Shown here: piece after piece, positions 12,801 to 24,800 of the stretch
Position numbering within the stretch: position 1 is the first letter of the stretch
Layout: every line of letters begins with the position of its first letter
Assembly (NCBI RefSeq): GCF_024166365.1
Contig: NC_064841.1
Span: 30,930,001 to 30,994,000 of the forward strand
Direction of reading: 5' to 3'
Length of the DNA: 64,000 bases
Origin: Elephas maximus indicus
Taxonomy: Eukaryota > Chordata > Mammalia > Proboscidea > Elephantidae
The notes under the pieces: model-generated
The model's input: the letters and a program-made list of their open reading frames with translations, nothing else
What the model was told of the DNA's origin: nothing
Database searches by the model: none
Program-made: the position numbers and the translations under genes

Positions 12801-15800
12801 AGCTGGCCTGTGGAGGCACCACAGACCCAAAGAGGCTGTGCGCCAGAGGCTCTCCAACCAAGTGGTATAACACACCCCACCAAGAAGGGGGTGTGGCGCA
12901 TGGGGCTAGGTTGGTGGAAGAAAGGAAAGTAAGGGAGAAAGAAGAAACAAAAAAAGGGAAAAAACAAATATAAACACAGTGGCACTGAGGGAGCCGGTCG
13001 GTGACAGCAGCGCAGACCCAGGGAGGCCACATGCAGTGACTCACCAGCCAAGCAGTGCCGTACAGCCCCTCCAGAAGGGGCAGGGGCAGTGCACAGGGCT
13101 GCATAGGTGGGCAGGAGAAAGGAAAGGAGAGAGAGAAGAAACAGAAAAAGAAAAAGAAAAAAAGAACAAAGCAAACAAACCAAAAAATCACAGCCTGTCA
13201 AGAAGGGGAGGGGATAGCACATGGAGCTACCTGGGTGGGAGAAAGGAAAGGAAGAAAGGGAGAGAGGGAGAGGCAACAAAAAAAGCCAAAAAACATGATC
13301 AAAAAACAAAAAAATAAAAAACAAAAAAATGGCAACTAAGGAGCTGGGTGGTGGGGGTCAGGTGGACCCAGGTGGCAGTGAACTGGTGTTTCTTCAGCCG
13401 AGTGACCGTGGCCCATTGGAAAGTGGTGAAGGCCTTGTACAGGAAAGAAGGGTGGGGAGTGGGAAAGCATTTATCCCTGGTTATTGGGTTCACTGTCTCC
13501 TGCTGGAAGCTCTGTGAATTTGCCTTCCTGTACTCTCTGTCCACAGTCCTTGGTGGCTGAGGTCCAAAATGTTGAATCCAGGTGGCAGTGAGCTGGCAGG
13601 CGACTTCCACTCTGTAGCTCTCCTCTTTCTCTGTTCTCTTATTCCATTTGATGCTTGACTGAGTTCTTGATTCCTTCATTTGATGCTTAGGGTTCCAGGA
13701 TTGACATTTGTATCTGTTTTACTTAGTTTTTTTTGGGTCTTTGCTTCAGAGGGATGGCATGGTGCTTTTATCTATAGTGCCATTTTGGCTCTTGTGTTTA
13801 ACTTTTTTTTTTTTCAGACGGGAGAGGCATATTTTATTTTTCCACTGACATATGACATATGTACAGTTGAATATAAATTAAACATCTACTTGTATACCAA
13901 AACCAGTTCCTTTGGGTTGTTCAGTCAAAGAGGTAAGACCACCAGCTGGCTCACAAGAGACGCATCCACTCCTTGGCCCAGGTTTTGGAATTTTGCCAGC
14001 CTTGAGCTCATCAATAATTTCTTCAATATCCTTAGGTGTCAGATCTTCACAGCAGTTGTTTATTTGAACCATTGGTGCATTTACACAGGCATCTAAACAT
14101 TCCACCTCTATGTGGAAAAGTTTGTCAGGTACAGTCTCCCCAACCTTTATTCCAAGCTTTCTCTGAATGGCGGTCCACTATGCAGTCAGAATCTCAAAGC
14201 ATGCAAGGTGAGGTAGAGCAGACCTGAATGTGATACTTGCCAACTGGCTTTTGATTATACATTGTATAAAAAGTTGCTATTTCATATACCATCATTGGAC
14301 ATATTTGTAAAACTTCTGCACCCTTGTTCATGGCAGAGATGGGCAACCATCCATCCTGTCTCTGCACTAAATCAGGACTGGAAGCACAGCTGCTGCTTTA
14401 TGCCCTTCTGGGTATTTTTTTTTTTTTTACAATTGCCTCTATCCTCTTATAGTTTTCTGTTGTAAAACCAAATAGAGTATCTGGATTATTCTCAGGAGTA
14501 TCTCTGTGCACAAATATGGTTCCTCCAGCTCCATTTTGCACAGCTGTCTTATGCACATACATTATATGTCTTCCCCACTGGGTGGTGAGGCCAACTGCCC
14601 CGGCCCATAGCACCAGGGAGAAGAACATGTCAGGCCAAAGTGTTTGCCTTTTCCCCTGCCTGTTTAGCTTTTTGAGGAACCTCATTTTTTAGTTCTAATA
14701 GTTTCCTTTTTGTAGAGTCTTCAGGATTTTCTACATACAAGATCATGTCATATGCAAATAGATCATTTTCTTCCTTTCCAATGTTTTTTAAAATTTCTTT
14801 TTCTTGCCTAATTGCTTTGGTTAGAATCTCTAGTACAAGTTGTATAAAAGTGGTGAGAGTGGGCATCTTATCTTGGTCCTGATCTTAGAAATATCTGAAT
14901 TCGTTTTTAATATATTTGCTCTTCTATATCATATTTATTCACTAGAACTATGAAACATTTGTAATTTTTGTGAAAAAAATTATCAAAAGAGAATAGGAGA
15001 TAGAATTAAACTTTGCAGATGTCTGAGGAATTATATCACTTTAGAAGTGATACCAGGGAAACTAGTCTACAGGACTAACAATTTACACAAACCATGGCCT
15101 CATCTATCCAGAAAAGCTAGATGGTGCCTGGCTACCACTAACATTTGTAATCAGGGCCACAATAGATGGATCTTGATAGAGGGAGAAAAAATGTGGAGCA
15201 GAATTCATATTCTTAAAAGCCCAGGCTTATTGGACCAGTTGAGACTAGAAGACTTCCCAGAGACTATTGCCCGGAGATACTCCATAAACCTTGAACAAAA
15301 ACTACCCCCTGAGAGCACCTTTTAGCTAAAAAGCAGATCGGCTCGTAAAATATATTACCAGTGAGTACTGTGCACCTTTAAAAAACTACCTATATGAGAC
15401 CAATAGTCCAACAATTACTCTAAGGCAAAGATGAAAGGGTAGGGGGACAGGGAAACCAGAATACTGGAAATGGAACATCCAGAAGGAAATTAATGAGAAT
15501 GTTAACATATTGTGAAAAATGTAACTAATGTCTCTGAACAGTTTGTGTAGTAATTGTTAAAATGTGTAGTAATTTGCTGTGTAAACTTTCACCAAAAACA
15601 CAATTTTTTTTTTTTTTTAAAGTGATACAGAGGGAGTGAAGAATGACTGCTTAATGGGTACGGACGGGGTCTTCTTTGGGGATGATGAGAATGTTTTGGA
15701 ACTAGATAGAGGTGATGGTTGAGCAACATTGTGAATGTGCTAAGTGATACTGAATTGTACACTTCAAAATGGTTAATTTTATGTGAGTTTTACCACAATA

Positions 15801-18800
15801 AAAAAGTGATAATTTTCTTGCAAGATACATTTGCAGATTTTCCAATGAAAGGAAAGTTTATTAAGATTTGTTTTATTTACTGGTCATTGCCTGGACATCT
15901 CTTTCCTAAACAGTCCTACTGTTAAACTAAATTTTTTATCTATTATGAGAAATCCCATGTTACCTTTTAAGGAATATATCCTAGAAAAATAGTCTCTAAC
16001 TCACATAACTTAAAGAGAATTCTATGGATTAAATACTTAAATATCTAAGTTTTGATTCTTTTCCTTTTCAGAAGAATACAACCCTGAAGTACCTAAGAAT
16101 GACTGGAAACAAGATTGAAAACAAAGGTGGAATGTTTTTTGCTGCAATGCTGCAAGTTAATTCATCCTTAGAGAAATTAGATCTAGGAGATTGTGATCTG
16201 GTGAGTAAATTGGTTATAAGAAAGTCACTCAGATAAGGAATGCCATTCTCCCAGGAAACCAGTACAGAGCAGAATTGTTCAGGAGACCCTGAGCCTTATG
16301 AATGATTAATCTTGCCCCTAATATCTAATATCAGAGAAAAGATTTTCCCCCCAGACATAATAGTACTGTTAATAAAATCAGATTGTAGTAAAACCGTAGA
16401 AAAATACCCAGTGTAATAAAAATATTCCCAAACATCCATCCAGTCCATCTTAACCCATACAGGATTTTTAAAGAAATTGATCACGTCCATTTTAATTAAA
16501 TAAATACTACTTCACTCATTAAAACAATATATATTTACTTTTGAGAAAAAAATTTTGTAGTGAGTAGTTATTTGTATTGTAGCATAAAAACCTAAAATGA
16601 TGATGGTTTACGAAAACTGCTCTGAGCCTTCATCTGGTCTGATAATGAGAAATGTGTGGTTTTTGCATGTCTTCAAACTTCAGGCTTTGCTTTCTCAAAC
16701 ATGCTTTTAAACTTTCAGGCCTACTTTTGAAAATCTATTGTACAGCCTCTAGGTTCCACCCAGCCATGCAAAATCCCTGGGACATGCAAACAGTAAGATA
16801 GGCCAGGTGGTCCTTTAGGGCCACAGGTTCTGAAGGACTACCTTTTTAAGGAGGTAAGGGTAGTCACTTTGGTACTGTGAAAGCATTAGTTCAATTCAGT
16901 ATTTATTGTCTACTTGTACCAGGCACTGTGCTAGACATTAAGGGTATAACAGTGAACCAGTATGGTCTCTGCTTTTATGGAGCTTATATTTTCACTGGGA
17001 AAACATCAATAAATAAATACACCTGCTATGAAGATGACAAATGGTGCTTTGATAATGGGGAAGAGGTAACCTCCTAAGATAGGAAACTGCTATGTAGAAG
17101 GGTCATGGCAGAACATTCCAGGCAAGGAGCCTAGCATGCATAGACTCTAAGATAGTGCTTCTAAGTGTGGTATGAATAGCATTACTGGTGCAGAATAAGG
17201 TAATTTTAATATTCACATATTTTACAGATAATTTCTGTTTTCTGTTTATGGCAGTGATACCAGATTTTTACAACAAAAGTGAAATAGTGGGTTGATTTAA
17301 CATAAGAGTATTAAGTAAATAGTAAAAGGGATATTCAGATGTGGCAAAAACCATGAGGGAGGGACATGAATAATGAAACTGTTGAAGGCAAGCAAGAGCC
17401 TACCAGGTTTTAAGAACTGAAAGGCCTGTGTGGCTGAGCACAGGGAGTAAAAGAGTGCCTTAAAGTGAAGGTGGAGACGTCCACAGAGGCCAGATTAGGC
17501 AAGGTTGCATGGGCGGGAGGAAGGAGGATTGTGTCATAAAAGCTACAAGAAAACTTGGAATGTTTTAAAGTTGTGGAATGGTGTGATCTGATTGACATTT
17601 TCAAAAAAGCACTCTGGTTTCTCAGTGAGAAATTAAAGGGTGGCAAGAGGAAGCTGACTGCTCACTTATAAAGTTACCACAGAAAGATTAGTCCAAATGA
17701 CTGACAGACTACAACTACCACAGACTCCACCAGACTGAGTCCAGCACAACTAGATGGTGCCCAGCTACCAAACTGACTGCACCGACAGGGATCACAATAG
17801 AGGGCCCTGGACAGAGCTGGAGAAAAATGTAGAACAAAATTCTAACTCGCAAAAAGAGACCAGACTTACTGGCTTGACAGAGACTGAAGAAACCCCAAGA
17901 ATAGGGCCCCTGGACACCCTTTTAGCTCAGTACTGAAGTCACTCCTGAGGTTCACCCTTCAGCCAAATATTAGACAGGCCCGTAAAACAAAACAAGACTA
18001 AAGGGACACACCAGCCCAGGGGCAAGGACTGGAAGGCAGGAGACACAGAAAAGCTGGTAATAGGGAACCCAGGGTCAAGCAAGGGAGAGTGTTGACATGT
18101 CATGGGGTTGGTAACCAATGTCATAGAACAGTGTATGTACTAATTGTTTAATGGGAAGCTAGTTTGCTCTGTAAACCTTCATCTAAAGTACAATAATAAA
18201 AAAAAAAGTACAAATACAAAAAGAAAGAAAGATACAACATTCTAGATGAGGGATGATGAGGACTGGGGCTGGGGGGTGGCCGATAAGTAGAAAGGAGTTG
18301 ACTAATTTGAGACATCTTTTGGAGGTGAGGTCAAGCAGGTGTTCAGGTCACCAATAAAAACACGATTCACACAACAGGCACTGGATAGAACAGTCTTTGC
18401 TTACATGGAACAGAAGCAGAGTAAGATCTGCTTCAATAGTGGGTGTCAGTCTCCCATGCCCAATGGGTCACTCACTGCATTCAGGGCCAGATGGTGTGCT
18501 GCACAGACCTGTCTTGTGCTGTCCCCTTCCCTCCAGGAACAGATAAAGCAGTGGGGTTGGTTAGGTGCCACGTGATGCACACACATAAGCAGAACAAAGA
18601 AGTACACGTTGAACTGCGAGAGAGAGATCTCTCCAAACAAGGTAGAACATCCAGTACATACTGTGCTATCAATCTGTGAGAAGTTGTTTTCAGCTCGAGG
18701 CAGTGCAGAGGGGGGGAGGTGACCACAGGCTGTTCTCCCAGCAGTTGGAATCTGTAAGGCTCACTAATCAGCTGGATGGGAGGGCATGAGGAATGGTGGA

Positions 18801-21800
18801 GTGAGGAGAGGCCTAGGTTTTCTAGCGTAACAGCTGGGTGTGTGTCGTGGTGTCCATCATGGAGATGGGATTAGAGCTGTCCAGTAAGGTGGAGAGGGAG
18901 ACCTGTAGAAGTTGAGAAAAATGTGGCCAGGAACCCTCCCCTGCCACACATGCACACACTTGAAGTACTAGTATGAATATGAAAGAATACTTGCACAAAG
19001 GGATGTGTTACAAGCAGTATGGACCCCTTGCTGAGATCCGAATGTATGTCTGTATATCTGAAGTTTGCATTATTGGGTACCACACAGAACTCTGAGGATC
19101 TCGGAGCAAACCCAGAGGCAGACACCCTAGGAATAATGGGTATTGAAACTTCAGAAACTCCCCGTGCAAGTCATAGATAGATTTTAGGGCAGGGAGAAAA
19201 GAACATGGTAACAATTCATTTCTGAATTTCATCAGCCTGCAATTCAGAGTGTAATAAAATGAAAACATTTTGATTTATCAGCCCTCGGATAACTGAAATA
19301 TTTATTTAGGGAGGTTCATTTATAGACTTTGTCAGTTTCCTTAATGAATTTACCTGTCTTTAGGGAATGCAAAGTGTGATCGCATTTGCTACAGTACTAA
19401 CTCAAAACCAAGCAATTAAGGGAATAAACCTAAACCGTCCTATACTGTATGGCGAACAGGTATGTTTTCAAAGTGATGGCAGTTAACATAACAACATGTG
19501 AATAGAATTAAGGGACTGAGAGTTATTTTAAGGTTCATGAATGTACCATATTCTTGTAACTGTACTTACTATATCTTCTAAGCTACTATTTACTAAGAAA
19601 GTTTTATTTATAGGAAATTATTACATTATTTCTTGACAAGACTCATAACTGTGATCTTAGAAGTTGCTAACTTAAGTAGCAAACATGTCATCTGTTTTCT
19701 TGTAGACAGGTACTGAGTGAGTAAATCTGTGAGGGGCAGAGTAGTAAGCTGGAAGTATAAATGGTTAAAGCTGTAAAGGCCAGGCTTTAAAAGGGCCCAG
19801 TGTGAACTACTGTTTTTTGTTACATTAACTGATATGACTGAACCACTATGTCTTTGAAATTATCTTTGAAATGTGTATGAATAGCAGGTTGGCAAGTCTG
19901 GACTTGATCTTATATGTAAGCTGCGTGTGGAAGACAGAAAGATGAGTAAAAACATGGTTTCTACTTTCAGGGCTTCTCCCTTGAAGCTTTAACATCCTTT
20001 TGGGAGTATTTCTTTTCCCATTAGTTGTAAAAAGTTATGGAATAAGAACTCATTTTAATATTGGTCTGAACAAAAGCACAGTTATATGTACTAAAAGGAA
20101 AAGAAAATGTTGAAAGCACTTTATACAGTCTTTAAATTATCTACCTCACTGCGGCCCATCAGTTTGAGAAATTCAGAATTAACCATTTTTTAAAGTAGTA
20201 TTTTTTCTAATGCAAAAGTGTGTTTTCCTTTTTTTTCCAGCATGGACTTTTTCCTCTGAATTATTTCTGTACTTTTCTGTACCAAATTTTTGGAATCTTA
20301 TATCATGTTAATTATTTCATGTACATAGTCTGTTCAACAGTATACCCAGAATCCTCAAATACAAGAACCCTACCCAAAATACAGGAGCCCTGGTGGCACA
20401 CTGGTTAAGCACTCAGCTGCTAACCTCATAGACGGCAGTTCAAATCTACGGGCCACTCCACGGAGAAAGATGTGGTGATCTGTTCCCATAAAGATTACAG
20501 CCTAGGAAACTATTTGGGGCAGTTCTACTCTGTCATATAGGGTCTCATTATGAACGGACTTGATGGCACACAACAACAACCCAAAATACTTAAAAGATCA
20601 GCAAAATACCTGGCTCAAATACCCAGTGAATTGTTTCATCATGATTCATTTACTTAAGTAAATATTTGAGTGTAACTGTAAACCAGACACAATTAGGTGC
20701 TATAAAGTCAAATAAAACACATGGCCCTTGTCCTCAAGGAGCTTTCAGTCTACGTGGAGAGCCATTAACGAGTAAAATGTAGAGTCTTTAGAGTGAACTG
20801 CTCAGGGTGCCATGGGTGCATGAAGAAGGACATCAAAATCAAAGCAGGGGGAAGCAGGTGGCAGGGAAATCTGTCGGATTGAGGACATGACAGGAGATTT
20901 GAAGGCTAAATTAGAAATTTTTGGATTAAATTCCTGAGGAAATAAGTATGTTAAGATATATGAAAACACATTAGAAATACAGACCCTCTTTTACACATGC
21001 TGAGTGATGTTATCATTCCCAAATCCATCTGAGAGTAGTTAGTTAGTAAAAGCCCAGCCCCTCTCTAAGGCCTAGGTCTGCAGCCAACCAAGCACTAGCC
21101 TGCCTTCTGTTCCTCTCTGAGCCAGCACCACTCTCTCTATCCTAAGGGTGCTTATTCCCTCTTAAATGGCTTTTGAGTAGAATTCTCTTGTGTTTCCCCA
21201 TACTTTGCTGTTCCCAAAGATAAGCTTAAAACCTAGTCTATTTAAGGGTTTTACTGTTTATTACCATGGAGGCAGAGGGGATAACAAAACAAAAAGCTCT
21301 AAGATGTTGGATTTCACCCTTAGTTGCTTGTTGGCATTACCTGGGGAGCCTGGAAAAACACTGAAGCCATGCCACCCTATACAAATTAAATCAGAAAGTC
21401 AGGACTAAAACCCTTTACTATGCCTGACACTAGTTCCCTCCCTTAATTAGGATGATTCATCTTTCAAGTTTCTTGGCCTAAAAATGCAATCAAGGTACGA
21501 ATACAAATATTTATTGAATATGTCCTCTGTGCTGGTCACTAGCCAGAGCAATACTGGGACTCCTAAGTGGTCAGTTGGCATTTTTTTATGATCCCAGACT
21601 AAACAGCATCCCTTTGAACATATCTTTTCACTGTCAAAGCAATAATTTAAACAAATCAGATACAGAATACTGAAACAGAATATTGAACAGTAATTAAATG
21701 CTTTCCATTTTCCTATAGAACAGATTTACTGTGCACCAGGTACTTTTTTGCATTATAAAAAAGAGCAGAATAGATACAGTGACACACCTGGTGGTGAGGA

Positions 21801-24800
21801 ACCCCAAGGAATGCCCAGGACTGATGGCAGTTACCAGGACTAGGAGAGAGGCCCACAGAAGGAATCAAAGCATCTGAGACCCTGATTTAGACGTTTAGTC
21901 TCCAGAACTATGAGAAAATAAATGTCGCTTCTTTAAAGCCACCTTCTTGTGGTATTCCTGTTTCTGTAAAACAAGTGAAATTATACTTCTCTCAGAGAAT
22001 TAAATGAGTTAACAAAGTGATTAGGTTTAGGACCCACCCTTCTCTGGTACGACCTCATTAGTATAACAAAAGAAAACCCCTATTTCCAAGCAGGGTAATA
22101 TTTATAGGTACCAACCAAAAAAAAACCAAAAAACCCAGTTGCCATCAAGTCAGTTCCAATGCATGGCAACCCCATGTGTTGCAGAGTAGAACTGTACTTC
22201 ATAAGGTTTTCAAGGCTGTGACCTTTAGGAAACATCACCAGGCTTTTCTTCCAAGGTGCCTCTGAGTGGGTTTTAATTGCCAACCTTTTGGTTAGTAGTC
22301 TATGGTTAACTGTTTGCACCACCCAGGGACTCCACTTACAGGTACAGGAGTTAGGATTTTAACATATATTTTGGGGGACACAATTCAATCCATAGCAAGG
22401 TGGTATACTTTTTGCCTATAAGCAGCTAGACTGAGGAATTTAAGCGGGGGAAAAAAAAGTCTTCTAGTGACCAGAAAACATTTAAGAACATTTTATAAAC
22501 ATTTAGGGTGATTATAAAGGAGAAATCAGATACAGGATAACAAATTCTGTTTTTTAATAAAAATGAAGATTGGAAGATGTGCCTGTATTTTGTCTAAAAA
22601 CCATCAAGACTAGAGATCAAAAACGAAGTTCTGAAACATATGCGGGGTTGTAGGAAAGGTTGAGAGATTCTTGAGAGGCCAGCAATATGGGAGCTTATAT
22701 GCTAAATGGAAGGAGCCCAGGTGACGAAGTGGTTAAGCACTCTGCTGCTAACCAAAAAGTTGGTTCAAACAAAAGATGTAGCACTCTGCCTTCCTAAAGA
22801 TTACAGCCTTGGAAACCCTATGGAGCAGTTCTACTCTGTCCTATTGAGTCGCGATGAGTGCAAATCGACTTGACGGCAAGGGTTTTTTTTTTTTTTAATG
22901 CTAAACATATAATAGGACCAATTTTTTTTCCCTGAAAGCATTGTTGGATTATTGTTGTTTTAAATTAACTAGTCTATTTTGCATCACATGGTCACTGTAT
23001 TTTATAAGTGCCTGCTACCTGTTTCTGAGGGGGTAAAGCTAGCATTTGGGGCAGAGGTGATTTTTTTGTACAACATGACAAACAACTGCACGCTGCAAAC
23101 AAATAGTCTTAACCAATAAAATCTTTTTAAAAAGCTAATTTAAGTAACTTTATTCCATATGTTTGGAATAAACATGTACTGCTTTAAAATTACATTTTAG
23201 AAACAAGATTTTAATTCAATTTTAGGAAGAGTCCACAGTCCACATAGGCCACATGTTAAAAGAAAATCACTGCCTTGTTGAACTACACATGTGTAAGCAT
23301 GATATGAAAAATTCTGGCTTCAAACAGTTATGTGATGCCCTGTATGTGAATAGTAACCTACGCTACCTTGATGTCAGCTGGTAAGCTGTAATTTACACAT
23401 TACAGTAAATCACAGGAATAATCTATGTAAATACTCATATTCACAGGATACGTTGTTATACACTAATTCCAATAATTAGGAAATACAAGCATCGTAGTGA
23501 GCCTTTTATCTTAATCCTTAATATTTATTAATTTAGTTTATATTGATACCTTCTAATAACTTGAATGAGCAATTTAGTTTTCTAAACCAGGAAAGAAGCA
23601 ATATTTTACGATAAAACTTCATTAACTTTCCTGCAATTGAGTGATTAAAATAAACTTTTACTAAAATAGAAAATATTTTTTATTATTATGTAACAGTTTT
23701 AAAGCATTTTATTTCTATGAATAAAAGAACAATAACATGCTATTTTCACATGTAACTAAAGATTTTTCCTTTCCCAGCAATAGAATAACTTGTGATGGAA
23801 TGGTGTTTTTGGCCGATGTACTGAAGAGCAATACCACCCTGGAAGTAATAGATCTTTCCTTCAACAGAATAGAAAATGCAGGAGCAAGCTATCTCAGTCA
23901 GACTCTTGCTTCACACAACAGGAGTCTTAAAGCGTTAGTATGCTTTTATATATAATCAAAACAACATAACTCAAATTTTTACAATACTAACCTCAAACCT
24001 CTTAATTCTTAAGATTATGATGAAGTATAAAAACTCAGTTTCTAAACTGACATAGTGTTAAGTCACAGTAACAGTTCAGTTTCTTCTATTTTTCAAAAAC
24101 AATATCTTTGAAAAATTAGATTCTAGTTATGGCTACTTATTAAAATTAATGAGAAAATTCTTATTGCTTATGTTATTTATCCTGAGCCTCAGCAGAAAAA
24201 TCATAAGCATTCTATATGATCAAGTTTTAAAAATAAAAATGAATCAAAAAGAAATTACTAGTCGGATGACCTTATCCTAAAAAACAGATTTGTAATCTAT
24301 CCAAACATTTACTGAATAATTAATATAAAACAACAGACTGTTTTCAGAATGTAGGTAGCTCTATCAGGTCCATGAAACATCTAGTTAGAAAACTTAAGTC
24401 TCTTGGATTTTAGCAATTATATATGGTCAGTATTTGACCACACCATTAAATATACTGAAGAATAATGGTGAGTACACAATCAAATGTTTGTAATAGAAGT
24501 TGTGGCTAACTCATGTGTTCTCTCTTTGTACAACCGTTGGTTTCCAGGGTTATTATATTTTGTTTTTCCATAGGTTGTCAGTAGTTAGTAACAACATAGA
24601 GGGAGAAGGACTTGTCACACTTTCACAATCAATGAAAACAAATATCACACTCTCTCATATCTACATCTGGGGAAACAAATTTGATGAGGCTACCTGCGTG
24701 GTAAGTTTTTTCTGAGATTCTCTCGATAACATCAGACATTATTCACAGCTTAGAATGGTGTCTTAAAATGGTTACAAAGCGTATGAGACACTGCAGTTTT

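Larger units (their letters stand above)
5442..13793 (-). mobile_element. Near-full-length L1 LINE, ORFs broken
   Basis: Minus strand. The 3'UTR (about 5442-6400) matches other L1 3' ends here (1040-2035, 17685-18205). ORF2 remnants follow. The reverse-transcriptase FADD motif is at 8437-8426 ([10 protein letters not shown]), with [12 protein letters not shown] upstream (about 8.95 kb) and endonuclease sequence ([16 protein letters not shown]) at about 10.1-10.3 kb. ORF1 remnants at 11.38-11.99 kb include a coiled-coil-like stretch and [12 protein letters not shown]. The 5'UTR spans about 12.0-13.79 kb and starts GAGCCAAAATGGC, an L1-type YY1 end. Frameshifts and stops are frequent. Flanking direct repeats TGTGTTTAACTTTTTTTT occur at 5424-5441 and 13794-13811. 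It is interrupted by an LTR at 7175-7744. Confidence 0.88.

Noticed and set aside
12583-13324. Long minus-strand open frames (up to 202 codons) rich in F, L, S, resembling membrane proteins
   Set aside because: They come from T-rich strands of the repetitive L1 5'UTR; three overlapping frames are open for the same reason, and none has a domain.
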